DNA of 64,000 bases from Anoplolepis gracilipes (GCF_047496725.1 NC_132971.1:17602001-17666000); one strand, 5' to 3'; shown: positions 1 through 14,999, counted from the stretch's first letter. Numbers and translations are program-made. The notes: generated from the letters alone by a model not told the origin.

Positions 1-185
1 TACGTATTTTTATTTCCACACGCTCTGATATCTGCGTTACGGCTCTTAATCGCCTATTTTGTTGTGAATTTACTTAAAAATATTAAATTAATATAAAATT
101 TTACTATAATAATTTTAACTTGTAAATAATGCTTCTTACTTTATGTAATTTCAATTAAGATAAAATAAAAATAATCACATACATT

Positions 186-229
<44 letters not shown>

Positions 230-1218
230 ATTATATGCAGACAGAGAATATCGACATTCTTTAACTATTTTTGAATCTACTTCATCATTGATAGTAACGA
301 TTTACCTAAGGTCGATGGTCTCTATAATATCTCAATGATATGGTAAAACTGCTTACATTTTACCAACAATAGATAAAGTATTCTAAATTCATAAATCAAA
401 GCTTTTATATAAATAGAAATATTTCATGTAGAAATTCTGAATTCTGCAATATGATAAATTACGCAAAATATAATAAATCTTTAAATGTCATTTATGTACT
501 TGGACTTTTTATTATGTTACCCTACTGCATATGGTATATCAAAATAGTTCTAACTGTTTAACCGATTTTCGCTAATATGTCGACGAATGTAAAACTTTAT
601 AAAGATTCAATATTGTATATAATAAAATAATAACAAAATTATTTGTAAATTACACATTTTACAAGGTTTATAAAATACTTTAAATTGTTGTGTTTATTTT
701 TAACATAAGCAGTAAAATAAATTTTTATTCGTATGCAGAAACAACACAGAAAATATTTTATTTGGTATTTCGTAAATCGAAATATTTATACACATCAATG
801 GTAAAAATGTTGAGTATAAGAAAAATATTATCAATTTATATTAAATGCACAGAAATGGCATAAACGAGTTTTCATCATTTTTCTTTTGTTCCTTTTTCCA
901 AATATTGCTGTGAATAATTTTAACATATCACAATTCTGTTCTAAATTTATAATGCAATTAACAATTAGCTCTTATTTTTCCAAAAATTTTAAATTAAAGT
1001 TTTAAAAAAATTTAAGATAATTTAAACATAAACAGATAGTAAAATTTAATTTTTTCGTATTAGTATAGAAAAATGAAGCTTATACATATAAAGGAAGTAA
1101 TAATTTTATCCTCCAATTGTCACAGCTATTCGTTTCTTTGAAATATAATTAAATTAAGTTAAATTATACGAATAATTAATTATTTAAATAACGCTAAGTT
1201 ATTATACGATTGCATTAA
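1..1218. other. AT-rich non-coding sequence
   Basis: This stretch is strongly AT-rich, with an (AC)n-(AT)n microsatellite at 191-229. I see no credible coding frame, RNA gene or element boundary. Confidence 0.6.
191..229. repeat. (AC)n(AT)n microsatellite
   Basis: Uninterrupted AC dinucleotides run into AT dinucleotides. Confidence 0.95.
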
Positions 1219-2420
1219 TTACATCAGTTGCAAGGCAGAAATAAAAATCATGTCAATTGAAATACAAACGCTCTGCCGGAGCGTCGCGTTGCGGCGGAAA
1301 GCGCAAAGAGTCTCCGTTGCAGAAAACGATGACGATGCAATCGTGGATTTTCTCGCGATCTCATTAATTCTCGGCTCTCTATCGGATCTTACAATTTCCA
1401 CAAACGCACGGGAACAACGACGCATTTTCCCATTATCAGCAGCGTCCGTAGAATCGCACGATAATCAGCATATTCATGAATTAGCTCGCGCGAGGTAGCT
1501 CTACTGGACAGCAGCGAGTATTTCAAAGTAAAATGAGGTGAGAAGAGGCGAGAGAGAGAGAGAGAGAGACGGGAGAGATACATTCAAGTTCTCGGGGAAA
1601 GGGAAACCCTCTGTAAACATCCGATTTGCGGATTTTATTACGCGAAAGAGCCGGGGCGTCGGAGAGACCCGGACGTTCGCGGACGGTATCTGCGCGATTG
1701 CGGATTTCGCAATTCCGAGATCCGATGCTCGGAATCCCGAGTAGAAAGAGCCCAGCGCGTCCCTTTAATCCGGCACAATCTTCCCTCCGGTGTACGGTTA
1801 AAGCTGAGATTGAAAGAATATTTAGCGCTTCCTCCTCCGAAATGCATCCTTTCGCGATGCGCTCGATTCCTCTCGAAGCGCATTCACTCTCGTTCACCTA
1901 CGTCACTCGCCCGTGAGATTAAAGAAGCCGTATACCAGGTGTTCATCGACGACGAACCGGTCGGAATGATTACATCGGTAGGTAGGTATTATGTACCTTA
2001 TGTACCTAGGTAGGTATTATGTACGTAGGTATTATGTACTCTCTCTGTCTCTCTCTCTCTCTCTTTTCTCTTTTTCCAAAAATATTCGTGAGAAAATGAA
2101 ATATCCCTCGTGCATTTGATGTACACGTGCACATGTATATGCGTGTGTATGCAACGCTTGCGTCACAGCTTCGCAACTCCGAGTTACTCAGGACCCGTTC
2201 GCTTCGACGAACGCGATCGATTTTTTGGACATCCGACGCTTTCGATTCGCACAGTACCCGACGCAATAGAATGTCGAAATATAGGTCAGAAGCCCATATC
2301 GTTAGCGTTATAGATTACAAAAGAACACATAACTCTGCGTTGTTTACACTGTCTGTCAAACGTGGCAAGTTTTTCCAATCGTGTGTACTGATTGGAATTA
2401 CCTAATTGCGTCCACATTAT
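1219..2420. other. GC-richer islet, function unknown
   Basis: Base composition shifts to GC/CpG-rich between about 1250 and 2280, and several overlapping frames stay open on both strands. These translations look like composition artefacts (Arg/Ser-rich, no family). The islet holds a (GA)n run at 1551-1569, a 15-bp minisatellite at 1982-2039 and a CT run at 2040-2064. It may be a conserved non-coding or promoter region of an unseen transcript. Confidence 0.35.
1982..2039 (+). repeat. 15-bp minisatellite (GTAGGTATTATGTAC)
   Basis: Three copies of GTAGGTATTATGTAC occur here. The last two are directly adjacent; the first is separated by a CTTATGTACCTAG spacer that is itself a partial inverted copy. 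A CT run follows. Confidence 0.8.
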
Positions 2421-4983
2421 TCGCGATCAGTGCTTTAAACAAAATAAAATCAGCGATTAATTTGCAGTAAAAAAGAAAGGAGCAATTACATTAGTACTTA
2501 AAATCGGTGCAATTATTGAAATACGTAAACTGTGTATCATCTGCAATTTGATACGTTCTGATATTAGAAAATTAAAGTATTCTCTTTGTTTGATTTATCT
2601 GTGTCCTTTTTTTTATATTTTCTTTCCATCAGCGACGCTGATGAAAGTATAACGTATATATGCAACAGGCACCGAGATACCAATAATCCGTTCTATTCGA
2701 CAAATGATATGACACAAACGGCATCATAAAGTAACAAAGTTATCGTAATCTGGACTGAAGCAACTCGGCACGTGTGTTTGAGAATGGATGCTGCGTGCCA
2801 ATATTGCTAATACTGGCTGATCATTATATGCAGATTGTGCGTGTTACGCGTGTTTTGCATTCATCCACGAAATTTGATTATGCTAATGCAAGTAGCCATC
2901 ATTACGACTATATGAAATGTGCGGGTACGCATGTTTTTGACATCATAACACATATGATTGCGCGAATTTGATTTTTAATATGTTACATTAATAAGAAACA
3001 TATTTTGTTTAATTATTATTATTATATTATTAATTTGGTATTATATCAATGACAAAAAGAAATTGTCATTTTTTAAATTTTTAGCTGCATCACATGATTT
3101 TTTATAAAATTAAACTAAAAAGTAAATAAAAAGATACTGTATAAGTATACGTATAAGTATATAATAATATGATATATTAAATATATATTAAAATCGAATC
3201 TAACTATATAATAAAGTAATCTACTAGATTAATTTTAATTATAACAATTTCATGTATATCGGTTATTTCAGAGAAGCTTACGGATCGTTAACTACGTTTA
3301 ATATCCCCAAATGATTCCTCCTCGATGTTCCCAACTACATTTCGAAAGCCGCAATAGTCTGACCATCTGTCTATATGGCATTGCTACTTATTAGTTAACG
3401 TAGAATCAAGCAGCGGACCACTCACTCTCATGGGACCCATAAATTATTGTTCCCACGAAAGTTAAAAGTCTGGTTCATAAATCCTGCTGTGCTTCAGTAC
3501 TGTTCAACCACCAATATTTTGCAAAATCTCTTTTTCATTCCTTTAGAGACTTGCAAACTTTTTGTATAATTTTAGATATTCTATTTTGATATATTGTAAA
3601 TTTTATATAAATATATATTATTATATAATATAAATATTTATAATATATTTAATATGTATAATACATTATAAATAATGAATATAAATATTGAAATATCTTG
3701 ATAAATTTTTTAATCGTATAATATAATGATAATATAGTAATAATTGTTACATTAGTTATAATAATATCAAAAAGACATAAAGAAAACAAAGGACAATTTA
3801 ATACATTGCACAGATGCATATAATATACTTGCGTTTCTTTGTACGGCATTCTCAAACTTATTATAGAAACTTTTTAAATCAAAACTGCAAAATGTTCACG
3901 TTATTGTATATCAGACAAAACGTATCAGTATTAAAGTAATCGATGTGATGGTCCTTTTTTTATCGTCGGTATATCGTCTGAATTGGCGAGACAGAACAGA
4001 AAAACGATACTATGTTTTGGAAAGTACACTTCTGCGGACAATTTGTAAGTTTAGGGACACGACCGAAGGTTATGAAGTGATTTTCGAACGAGTCCCGGGG
4101 AAGGTCTGGAATTCTGGCGAAGAAAGCAACTTTCCTATCCACCTTATAAGTTCTATTACGGCGAGGCTATATCATCCCCTGTAACTTTTCAGCTCGCACA
4201 ATACGCGTCAAGGCTGCCGCCGAATTTATTCGTCGGGATATTTTCTAGCTACGAGAAACTTTATCCCGTAATCCATGATTGGCGATGGTATATCAGGCGA
4301 GAATTGAGAATGTTCTATATTATTAAATAACGCAATGTTAAATTAATTAAGATTATGACCTTTGCGATATAAATAATGTTAAAAATATAATATTGTAACA
4401 GTAAGAAAATTAATGTTTAGAGAATATAAAATTGTTACATATTTTTGTTTTAATGTAATACATACTTTGATAATTAAATAATTTATGCGTTAAATTTTCC
4501 TAATTTCCTAAATTGCGGTTGTAGTAGATGTAACGACTAATGTTTCTCAAGAATGTCTTTAGACAAAAATTACCCAATATAAGTCGAGTATTCTTAATTA
4601 TTCGCATTATTTGTTGTTGTGTTCAAATGATGAAAATTATCGATCAGTCGACAATAAACTTGCAATCAACATCAGATTCAGATCGGCCCAAGATCGTTAT
4701 AATCTGCATCATATTGACCTAACCTGAGAGAGACACTCACCCGATCCATTTCTGGGTTAATGAATTATCGATGAAACGGCAAATCGACACTGCTGCGGGG
4801 AATTATGCCGTGATCGATATCTTCGCAAAACCGAATCCCGCAATCGCGAAATTCCAGACGGGTCCGGCGGACGGAAATGCGTTACACAAGACTGCGTCTG
4901 ATAAACGTGCGCGCATACTGACATCGTGCCGATCAGCGTCGAAAAATTTGCAGAAGGAATTTTCAGTGGTTGGTCCCTTTTCC

Positions 4984-5040
4984 TCTGTCTCTCTCTCTCT
5001 CTCTCTCTCTCTTCTTCCTTCTTTCTCTCTCTCTCTCTCC
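4984..5040. repeat. (CT)n microsatellite, imperfect
   Basis: Two CT runs are separated by CTTCTTCCTTCTTT. Confidence 0.9.
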
Positions 5041-8000
5041 ATCGCGCGCGTCACCCGAGTTTGATGGATGGATTTTCGAGTTGACGAAGATTTTACGGAT
5101 ATATGAAAGCTGCTAAAATCCGTAGGGCGTCGATCAATTTCACGGTGTTAAAAGGAAGAGGTTCGAATATCGAGCGCTTTAAACGTAGCCAAGTCATAGC
5201 TGCACTGTCGAAATCTTACTCTTCAAGGATTATTGACGATCGTCGATGACATTCAATGGCAGATTATACTATTCTACAAAATGTAATTTGTTTTTTCTTT
5301 CTGTTCAAACTTTAACCTTTTTCTCATATAATTCTCTAATTTAAAAAATTGTAATTAAAATATACATCTATCGGGGTTTCACGACAAAATTTTACATTCT
5401 CTTCAATAAAATTTTTTTAATAAAAAGCAATATATATTATATTTTAAATACATATTTTACGTAATAGGTTACATTATATTTAACAATTTTATTCAAATTA
5501 TAGATTCCATTTCAATACAAAAATCAAGTTTTTTTCATAGAAATAATTCGGTAATGTAGAGAAAATGTTTAAATATGTTTCCGCTTATGTTTTTAGGATT
5601 AGGGATGGTATTTCGATTACAAGATATCCGGGCAGTATAATGCAACTGAAGCAAAATTTTGCAATCGTCTAGGTGATTTTTACAATATGTGTAGTAATTG
5701 TTTTCTAGCAATTAAAAACAAATTAAAGTTAGAAGAGAACCTCTTATATAAAAAGACAATATAATTTTTCTAAAAATCTCAATAAAATATCATGAAAATT
5801 TTATCATTTTAGATGGATTGTTAATTACTTTTAATCTAACAAAAGCTATTTTAGAAGTTTAAATCATAGATATGTAATTGTCATTTTCCAAGTGGCATGG
5901 GTCCATGTCCGTGTTCCATTACGCGTAGCCAATAAACGCAAACAAGTAATAATCGATTTAGCGGTGGTCAATGACGCCGCCTATTCGATGCCTTGCGCGC
6001 GGGAAATATTAACCGAGACATAGAGAACCGAACTGTCCCCCCCGGCAGTATCAAGATTTAGTTAACGGCTAACAGGCACTCACCGCGCGCTCTAAATTTA
6101 GATACTCTCGCCTCGCGATTGACCGTTATCAGTGCAGCCATACATTATCGATGCATGCAAGCTACTGCAATACATGTCGCGATGAATATATTATTAATCT
6201 ACGCCTCTCCCGTATCCGTATTGAGTAGCAATCACGTGCGAGACTTTAATACGTCCGATAAATTTTGGAAGGCGGATTTGTATTCAAATATACATATGTT
6301 CCAATCTCGAAATCAGAAGACATGTAATATTATAACATAGATATATTAAAATCTACATGTTTGTTTTCCATGCGACTAAATGCAATTGATAGATTAGTTA
6401 TAGTGCTATGTGTGTCAATACATCATGCGAATAGTTTATTTGATGAATTGTTTACATATGACACATACGAGTAATATTGTATCATATCTGCCAATATTGT
6501 TAATATTGACTAATGGCTATACTTAGATTGCATAAGTTTCGGACAGATTGCACAAAACCGTATGTCGTTGTGACATACAAGTAATGGTTTTTAACATTTT
6601 ATGCTGTAGATAACACGTGCTATATGTGTATACAATTGGAATGATTGGCAAATTTTCTTAATTAACTGTTGGGTCAGATTTATTATTATACGGGAATAAA
6701 TATTTCAGTTTTCTCTCTATGTTATACTACTAAAGGTAAATTAGAGTCAACCGAGATAAAATTTCATCAATACATCAATACGTCAATATCTTTCCATGAC
6801 GCGAGTGAGTTTTTATACTAACATTAATCGTTTATCTATTGACTTATCTAGAGAATATGTATTTTATTTTACAACGCCTTAGGGGATTATTTATTTCTCA
6901 ATTATATTTACTAAGCTTTAGTTGTTTTATCTTACTTTAAGCAGAAAATCTTTTTTGTAAATATTTATTCTGCTAATCTTAAAAAATATAATAAAGCAAA
7001 AAGCGATGGTATATGCATGATAAATAAATCGCAAACCGTATCATGATATACATTTTTCTAGTTCAACTCTCCTTTATTTATGCTGCTTAATGACGATAGT
7101 TTAATCAAGAAACCACCGCTTCACCACATGAGCAGTTTACGCGCGATGAATTACTGAAGCTACACGTTCCTCAAGGCTATCTGTAAATTGTAGCGGTATA
7201 CGGTGAGATGGGATTAACTAAATGAGGATATCTCAAGGGAGGATTAAGCAACTGTCTGTGCGACCGTAACCAAGAACATTAAGATTTCCGATTAATGTCC
7301 ATATATATATATAATAATAAATAATAAATAAATCCCATCGATTTAGCACACACAACCATAGAGTAAATGTATCTATAAAAATGAGTAAATGCTTTATTAT
7401 TTGCCTGTTTATTTGAATCTATTTTGTGTCTGAGCTTTGAAATCTTTGCACAATCAAAAGTAACTTCTTTACTAAATGCATGATTAATAATTCTTGATAA
7501 GAAGTTTTTCTCTCGTGTGTGTGCGACAGATTTTTCAAATATTTCAAAAATATCCTTTTAGTTTACAAAGAGATTCTTTATTCCATATATTATTCAGATA
7601 ATAAATATATCAGAATATGCGTCTTTGATTTATATCATAATATTAATGGCATAAAAATATTAATCATATATAATCGATTAATTATTTTTTTCATAAAGAA
7701 TAATAGTAAATACGTTCTGTCTCACATAGTACATACGTGAGACAGATAAAGATTAAAAGATAAAAAGAAAGAGTAGAGTTGCGAGTCTACACATATATAT
7801 ACTAGTGTAATACATACTGTCTATAGTTTATAATATGTAATAAAATAAATTGAAATATAATCTATAAAATTGTTGTAATCTATAAAATGTTTTTTCATTA
7901 GATTGCAGTTGCAGAATAAGCGAGCGGTTTTGTTCGCAGCTATTCTTCATTGGATGACTGGACCGCGCAAACATACGTCAGAGACAAAATCCATGAATAT

Positions 8001-8244
8001 GCAAGCTCGATCTGCCGGCGCTGCTCATTTCTGAATATCCGATGAATTTACGCGCGAGTGTTTTCTCTGCATCGCTCACGACTGTCTCGATGGAACCGCG
8101 GCAACCACGACTAGAACGAGAGCGGCGGTTACGCGTATGTTGACCTGGAGCAAAGCACCGGAGAATATACGTATTAGGTAGTGCCCCTATGCTGCGCTAA
8201 AATTTGGCTCTCGTGAAAGATATTCGTAAAAACGCCGGTGAGCG

Positions 8245-8246
<2 letters not shown>

Positions 8247-8314
<68 letters not shown>
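8247..8314. repeat. Compound (TA)n(TG)n microsatellite
   Basis: About 17 TA units are followed by about 16 TG units with one interruption. Three reading frames stay open through it only because of the repeat. Confidence 0.95.
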
Positions 8315-9341
8315 TTCAGGAAAGAGAAATACGATACTAGACAATATAAATTTTTTTTTAGCATGTTGTCCACCCACATACGCTTTCTGCGTCTGTGTAA
8401 TATATTATTTGCAATAAATTATATAATTTATAATTTATAATTATATAATTTAAACGACACATGTTATTTCTCATTTAAAAAAAAATGTTTTGATTTATAA
8501 TTATTACAATATCAAGGCACACTTAATGAGGTGTATTTCAAAAGATTATAATGGGAAAGATTAAAAGATTTTAGAAAATATAAATCGAAAATAATAAAAA
8601 AATTTAATAAAAGAAATTAAAGATTTAGAAAATATATTCCTACGAAATATCGAAATATTTTTCTTCATTCTCATTTCTCCTTATCAATAAACATCTTTTT
8701 ATCCAGTTATGCATATCTTTTAGAAAACTGCACAGCACTGACTTTTTTATTCGTTACAGTTTTTAAAACTCGCTTGTTTCACTTCTAGCGTACTTTGCAT
8801 CTGTTTTATATGTTTTTTGCTTTTCCAACGAGAGATCGGCATATCTCTTGCGGGCAGGGTTCAATTCTATGCCATTTACATATCGACATATCTTTCCGTA
8901 GCACGAAAGCACAGAAAAACGAAAGTGGGATAGATAGAAAGAAATGAGTTTATTTAAGCGTGAGTGAACGCTTGCTTCTCTTGCTGCGCGAGCAAGTCGA
9001 TTATCGGTATCGACAGAGCGATACGAATAAGTATCGACGCGGAATTTCAAAACCGCACGACGGTAGAATCTTCTCAGATTCTCCAGACAGACGAATATTC
9101 GTGGTGTTCTGCCTTATTGAAAGACGGCACATGTCTCGCGAGTTTGCGATGCCTTCAACGAGCCGTGAAAGCGCGCGGTTCGCTCTGACAAGGTCTGACT
9201 TTTGTTGTATGAAATATTAGCGTAGAGAATCAAGGAGCGAGAACCAAACTAAACTTGACTATAAAACACTGACAAGTATTATAAATTATTTTTTATCGTG
9301 TTCTACAGTAGTCTTACAGTAATGATACGAATCGAAAAGTA

Positions 9342-9902
9342 TGGTAAACTAGGGTATGATGGCCATAGACTGTAATTTTTTCAATAATCGCTACATAGTG
9401 CGCTTTTTTATCAAAGATAATCGATGTTTACAGTAGTTTATGTACGTACATTGTCCGAAATAACGATATTGTGAATCTTATATCATATTTTTACTTTTGA
9501 CTGCCTGTAAAGTTTTTCATTTGTCCACTAAAAACTGTTATAACGTCGAATAAATTACAGTTAAGTATCGTAATCAACGTTAAACATATTATAAAGATAT
9601 GTAAATTGTTAGATGACCTATAATTTTTATTTTCGTTTTCACTATTTTTTTATAAATATTATGGCCATCTTTCCGTTACTATTCATCTTTTCCTTAAAAG
9701 TTGGATAAGATGGAATGTTTATGTTGTACTATTTTGCTAACATAAAATTTCTATTAAATATTTTCCTTGTAATTTCGATAATATTACGTAATTTAAGCTT
9801 TAGTAAAGATAACATGTCAAATATTATTAAAAAATAACAAAAAGAAAAGTATGTTTTTTGCATTTTAAAAAACACTATGGCCATCTTACCCGAGTTTATC
9901 CC
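9342..9902. repeat. TIR-bounded repeat (MITE-like), about 560 bp
   Basis: The left end (about 9342-9367) and the right end (9875-9902) are inverted complements of about 26-28 bp with a few differences. The core is GATGGCCATAG and its complement. A third copy of the ATGGCCATCTT motif lies inside at about 9660-9670. The interior is AT-rich with no ORF. No clear target-site duplication was found. It fits a degraded non-autonomous DNA element. Confidence 0.55.
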
Positions 9903-10828
9903 AAAGCACGTCATTTATTATAATATCTGTGTTTAGAGATTTATATTTAATTTTAGCTGTTTGCTAAATTGATTTACCAAGATATATCGATATTTATTTT
10001 ATATTCAATAAAATCGCAAATCAGAATGTTTTTCTTTCCTTTTTTTCTACTAAAGAATATTGAAGATGAAAGAGTTAAACCAGAAAGTGCATACATCTTC
10101 AGTTCGAAATTTGTCGACAATGGATAATGCGCCAGCATTCGTGGGAATGATGGATGATATTTTTTGCACAAATTATGCGCATGTAATAAGAAACTGCGCC
10201 AAGGTACGGCGAAGTGCGTCAATATTTGAACCGGAATGTTGATACAAGGATAAACTGAGTTGCTTGTCATGAATCGAAAATACAGATACTGGTTGAACGA
10301 TCAAATACAAATGTTTAAACGTTTAAATCGTGCAAATAATTTATTTTGCTTATTCTTCTTGTAATCGATAAAGAAATTTGTAATTTAAAAACGAGTAAAT
10401 GTACTTAATTGAATACGTAATTAATTGAGAAACGAATAGACAACAAATTTCTCATATATTACTATTAGTTTTCATTTATAGAAAAAAAATAAAGTATTTT
10501 TATATTCAATATGTTTTGCCGTTTTAGTATTTAATGATCATGATAAAATATCTCCAATATAGTATCTTGTGATATTTGAGATTTAAATAATTTATATTAG
10601 ACTTAAAAATATTTATATTAGACTTAAAAAAATTTAGATCTTTTATACTAAATATATATCTTCTATGCTAGTAATGTTATAATCCTATATAACTCGGCTG
10701 TCAATTTAATCCCAGGTAATATATATATGACGAAAGCACTGTGATTAATATTTCGAAACTTGCTTTATAAAAATGTAATAATTAAAATGTTACAACGGAA
10801 TTAACTGTGGCTCTACATTCATAATGAA

Positions 10829-10870
<42 letters not shown>
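10829..10870. repeat. (AT)n microsatellite
   Basis: AT dinucleotides with one C interruption near the start. Confidence 0.9.
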
Positions 10871-10873
<3 letters not shown>

Positions 10874-13800
10874 AATATATAAATGAATTCAAGAAAATAT
10901 ACATATATTGTTAAAACGAGAACATTTTGCGATTATCACCAATCCCCGCTCTTATCATTTATCTAATCCATTAATAAATGCAAATGATTACATCTGTATC
11001 TGGTTTCTCGGCATTAATATGACCACATCGCGATCGCAGTATAATATAGCATTTGTGCATTACTTGCATGAAGTAAATTGTGTTTATCCAGGCGCTTGAT
11101 CTGGCCCACGTTAATACATGCGACATACAGTAATTATAACTTTATTAATCTAGACAGTCAATCATGGGATAATTACTGGCACAATGTACTGTAGTGTTCG
11201 TACACGACGCTGAAACTCGATCATTTTCAACAGATTGGAAGCATACCCTAACTGTAACTTTGGAATAGACTTCCGTCTGTGTGCGAGGAGTCAGAAGTGA
11301 GTGTTGTCAAACTACAATCAACACTACGTTTAGTATTAGTTTATTCTGTTACTAGTTTTGCTTAATATACCTTATTAAAATACTATTGTATATTTTCCTC
11401 CTCAATACGATAAAAAGAAGAAAAAATCAAGAGATGCTTTCAATTAATGCATGTGAATTATAGTAATTTATTAATTTTAATTACTTTTTTATTACTTTTC
11501 AGGGATTAATTATAATATATGTATGTATTCTAAAATAACTTATAGACATTTAATTTCCGAATTGGATTTAATGAATTTATAATCCATCTAATACGTCGTA
11601 TCGTATACAATAATATGTAAATGAGCAATCATCGATGTTGACGCAAATGTGTAGGATTCCTGTGTGAGATAATGTACCGCTAAATGTGCATCAATGTTGA
11701 TTACTGTACAGCAAACGGGTTAATTTGCCTAATTGATTTTATTCGTAATGACAATATACGATTTTTCATACTAATCTGCTTATTTCATATAATTGAATCG
11801 TAAAATATCGTACATTTTGCGTTTTATTGCAACATTGTTTTATTGATTTTATTGGCTAATCATTCACTCCAACAAAAGCGATCAAATTGCGTAAAATTAT
11901 ATCGTACAAATTCGACCGATTTATTTGCATCATTTACGGATGGACATGTGCTACATTCGATTCTTGCCTTGACATGCATGTAATAATCGATTAATCGCTA
12001 ATCAATCTAATGCATCGACGTATCGACAAATAAATAAATTGATGGCCTTTCTGCTGATATAATTGTATAACATTTGAGGAATAGTTTTGCAGAATTAAAC
12101 AAATTATATCAATGTCAATTGTAACAGTAAATATATTATTTATATCTATTCTCGTAGAATTATGACTCATCAGTAGAATTTCCAGTCTCTTTCATCTACC
12201 AATCAATATCTATTTGCTAAATGATGATTTATTCTTACCCAATATGTATACATTGTATAAATCGGAAAAGCGAAACGAGAATATATGCATATAAAATAGA
12301 AATGTTGAAAAGTAATCAATCATTTAATATAAAGCTCTTTGGAGGAAACATGTGTTATTTTGAGTCATGCATAAAAAACGTTATGCACACGTGACTGAAT
12401 TTATAGTTTTATAATTTCACGACGAATCATAAGAAACCATATCTAACTAATCATGTGAGAAATCATCTTTTAAAATTTTGTTTTCTTGTATAAGGAAAGC
12501 TTTCCATTCTTTTCTAATTTTTCCATCGTAATTATTTTGACGAAGTTGCTTAAAAAAGGGATTAAGCAGCATTTTCTTTTAAGTAAATAAAGATGTTATA
12601 AGACATACATGTTTTATAAATGCAGGAATGATAAATCGATATGTCTAATTATTATTAGACATAGGATGTACAAATGTGGGTAATGCATATCAGTAATATG
12701 GCATATCAGTAAATTCTATTTGTCAAGATAGACATTCTATTTGTCAAAATAATATTAATCGAATGAGATGCGAACAACGCATATTCAAACAGAAATGTAA
12801 CATTAATATTTCTTGCTTTTTAATTTTGACATAAACATTAGTTTAGATTATCATTTGTAAAAGTTAAGCTTTAAAAAGATGTATGTAGATCGTCGTAGAT
12901 ATTCCGACCGTTTGTATTGTGACATGCATAATCGTATATCGTACTTCGTTATTTTGAGTCTGTGGCTTATCGATTACTGGTGATGAAAAATCTTCATAAG
13001 AGGGAGTGAACGTATTTCATCTTTCTCAGGAACAAAGAGCGTGTCATATTGGACGAGTTAAATGAGAGAATGCCGTGCATACGGCTGTGTCCCGCGTGTC
13101 CGCACAGATGGAAAATTGAAAACTATAAATTTCTTTGCTTTCCCCACCGACGGCAACGTTTTCCTTCTCTTGCGCGCCGAATTTAGCTACCTGCGGCATT
13201 CTGGCTTTTATCAGACAGTTTTCATGAACTTACATATATGCCATTTGAAATTTAAAATATAATTTGACCTAATATTATTTAAACACTCCGCTCAATATGA
13301 CTAGCAGTATTCACGTGATAATACAATATTGCGAATGTTGATTCTGTTAAATGGAAAAAATATTTTATCAGGACAAAAGGATAGATAAATATCTTTTTTT
13401 TCTCTCCCTTTCTCAATGGAAATCGCATAAAACACTCGCTATAAGCAAAATTGGTGCAATTTAAAACTGACAAAACATGAATTTAAAACAAGTATTTATT
13501 AAACTTAAATTATTATTATTCTGTTTTCCCCTTTTTTTATAACAACAAAATATAGATGCGCTTATTATTATTATAATAAAAATATTTATTGTGTTTACAC
13601 ATGTATAGACATAATAAAACATTTTTTTCAAATAATAATTATGTTGCTAAAGAGACTAAATTATGCGCATACTTTTTGATATATATTGTAGATGTATTTT
13701 GATAAATTTTTTTCAAAATCTATATATCACACAATACATTTATCCGACGTAGATTACGGAAATATTTCGTCTTCGTTATTCTAATGTATTAACTGTAATT

Positions 13801-14688
13801 GACGTAATTCTGATGAAGACTGATTATAATGTTAATTTGATGTGTTCAGAAAACAAGCATGTCGATGTTACTTCATCCATTATGAAAATTATACGGCTAA
13901 AAAATTATATAGGTCAAGCGATCGCGAATCAAGGGGATATGACTATAGATTATTGATTTTTGCTGCAGCTTAAGCTACTACGACACTTTATTATCATAAC
14001 TGTAACTTACAGAATAACGCGGGATTAATAAAAATTATATACACTAAATACCTATGTATAGCTACGATACATAATTTGCATATTGTGAGCATTACGCTAA
14101 TTATTATACAATAAATTAGGTAAATTTGATATAATTTAGTTTAGTAACATATTAATTATAGCAGAATATCAAATTTTCCAGCTAATATTTACGTGGAATA
14201 TTTCAATAAATTTAGAGCTGATTAAATATCAAAATTATTTCCGATTTATCTTCTTTAACAAACCTGAGACTTGAGATACTATAAGGTACATATATGCATG
14301 TCTACGAAAGATAAAAATGTAAAATATTCATATATGTATAAATAAAAATTTTTCACAAATTTCTTGTCGGATTAGTTCCATATTATAATGTACACAAATT
14401 TTTCCACATTATGTTACAAGCATGAGTAACATTGTAGTTATTACACTTATGTATGAGTGTTTTCTCTATGAAAATTTTAAACCATAATTAAAATACTTAA
14501 ATTGCATAAAAAAATGTAATATTTCTGAGTTTTATTTTATATTTTTAATCTTTGAAAATAGAAAGTATATTTTTATAAATCTGCATAGTTACTAAGCAAA
14601 TGTTTAACGTTTATGAAATGATAACTACATTAAAATTGTAATTCAGAAATAATAACAATATTCAACAACTTTCTATGATACACATAGG

Positions 14689-14690
<2 letters not shown>

Positions 14691-14752
<62 letters not shown>
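14691..14752. repeat. (TC)n microsatellite, about 31 units
   Basis: A pure TC tract of about 62 bp, interruption-free as read. Confidence 0.95.
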
Positions 14753-14755
<3 letters not shown>

Positions 14756-14965
14756 ACTTTTCAGATAATATAAATTATATTATAAATAGTTAACTGAAAC
14801 AATTAAATTTTATATAATTTTATTCTTTTATTCCTTCGAAGCATTTTAGAGTAAAATTAAAATACTTATATTTTTTTAAAACCTTATTTTCTTTTTCTCT
14901 TACAATAATATTTGCACGATATTGTGCAGAATGTGTAGGTTCTCAAGAAAAGAAAAGCCAACAGT

Positions 14966-14989
14966 AAAAAAAAAAAAAAAAAAAAAAAA
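14966..14989. repeat. A24 homopolymer
   Basis: An unbroken run of 24 A, just upstream of the CpG-rich block. Length may be affected by sequencing error. Confidence 0.85.
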
Positions 14990-14999
14990 CAGTTGAACT

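Larger units (their letters stand above)
2421..9341. other. AT-rich non-coding sequence with GC-richer islets
   Basis: Mostly AT-rich. Moderately GC-rich islets occur at about 3950-4300, 4740-5240, 5880-6240, 7900-8230 and 8760-9240. No frame in them matches a known protein family. A CT tract lies at 4984-5040 and a (TA)n(TG)n repeat at 8247-8314. A small hairpin, CTGTCTCAC/GTGAGACAG, spans 7717-7745. Confidence 0.45.
9903..14999. other. AT-rich non-coding sequence
   Basis: AT-rich throughout, with an (AT)n tract at 10829-10870, a (TC)n tract at 14691-14752 and an A24 run at 14966-14989. Short local tandem duplications are visible at about 10587-10627 and 12697-12750. A small GC-richer patch lies at about 12960-13220. 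No credible gene was found. Confidence 0.5.

Noticed and set aside
8174..8440. Frames of 60-78 codons across the (TA)n(TG)n repeat
   Set aside because: Poly-(Tyr-Ile) and poly-(Val-Cys) translations come from the microsatellite.
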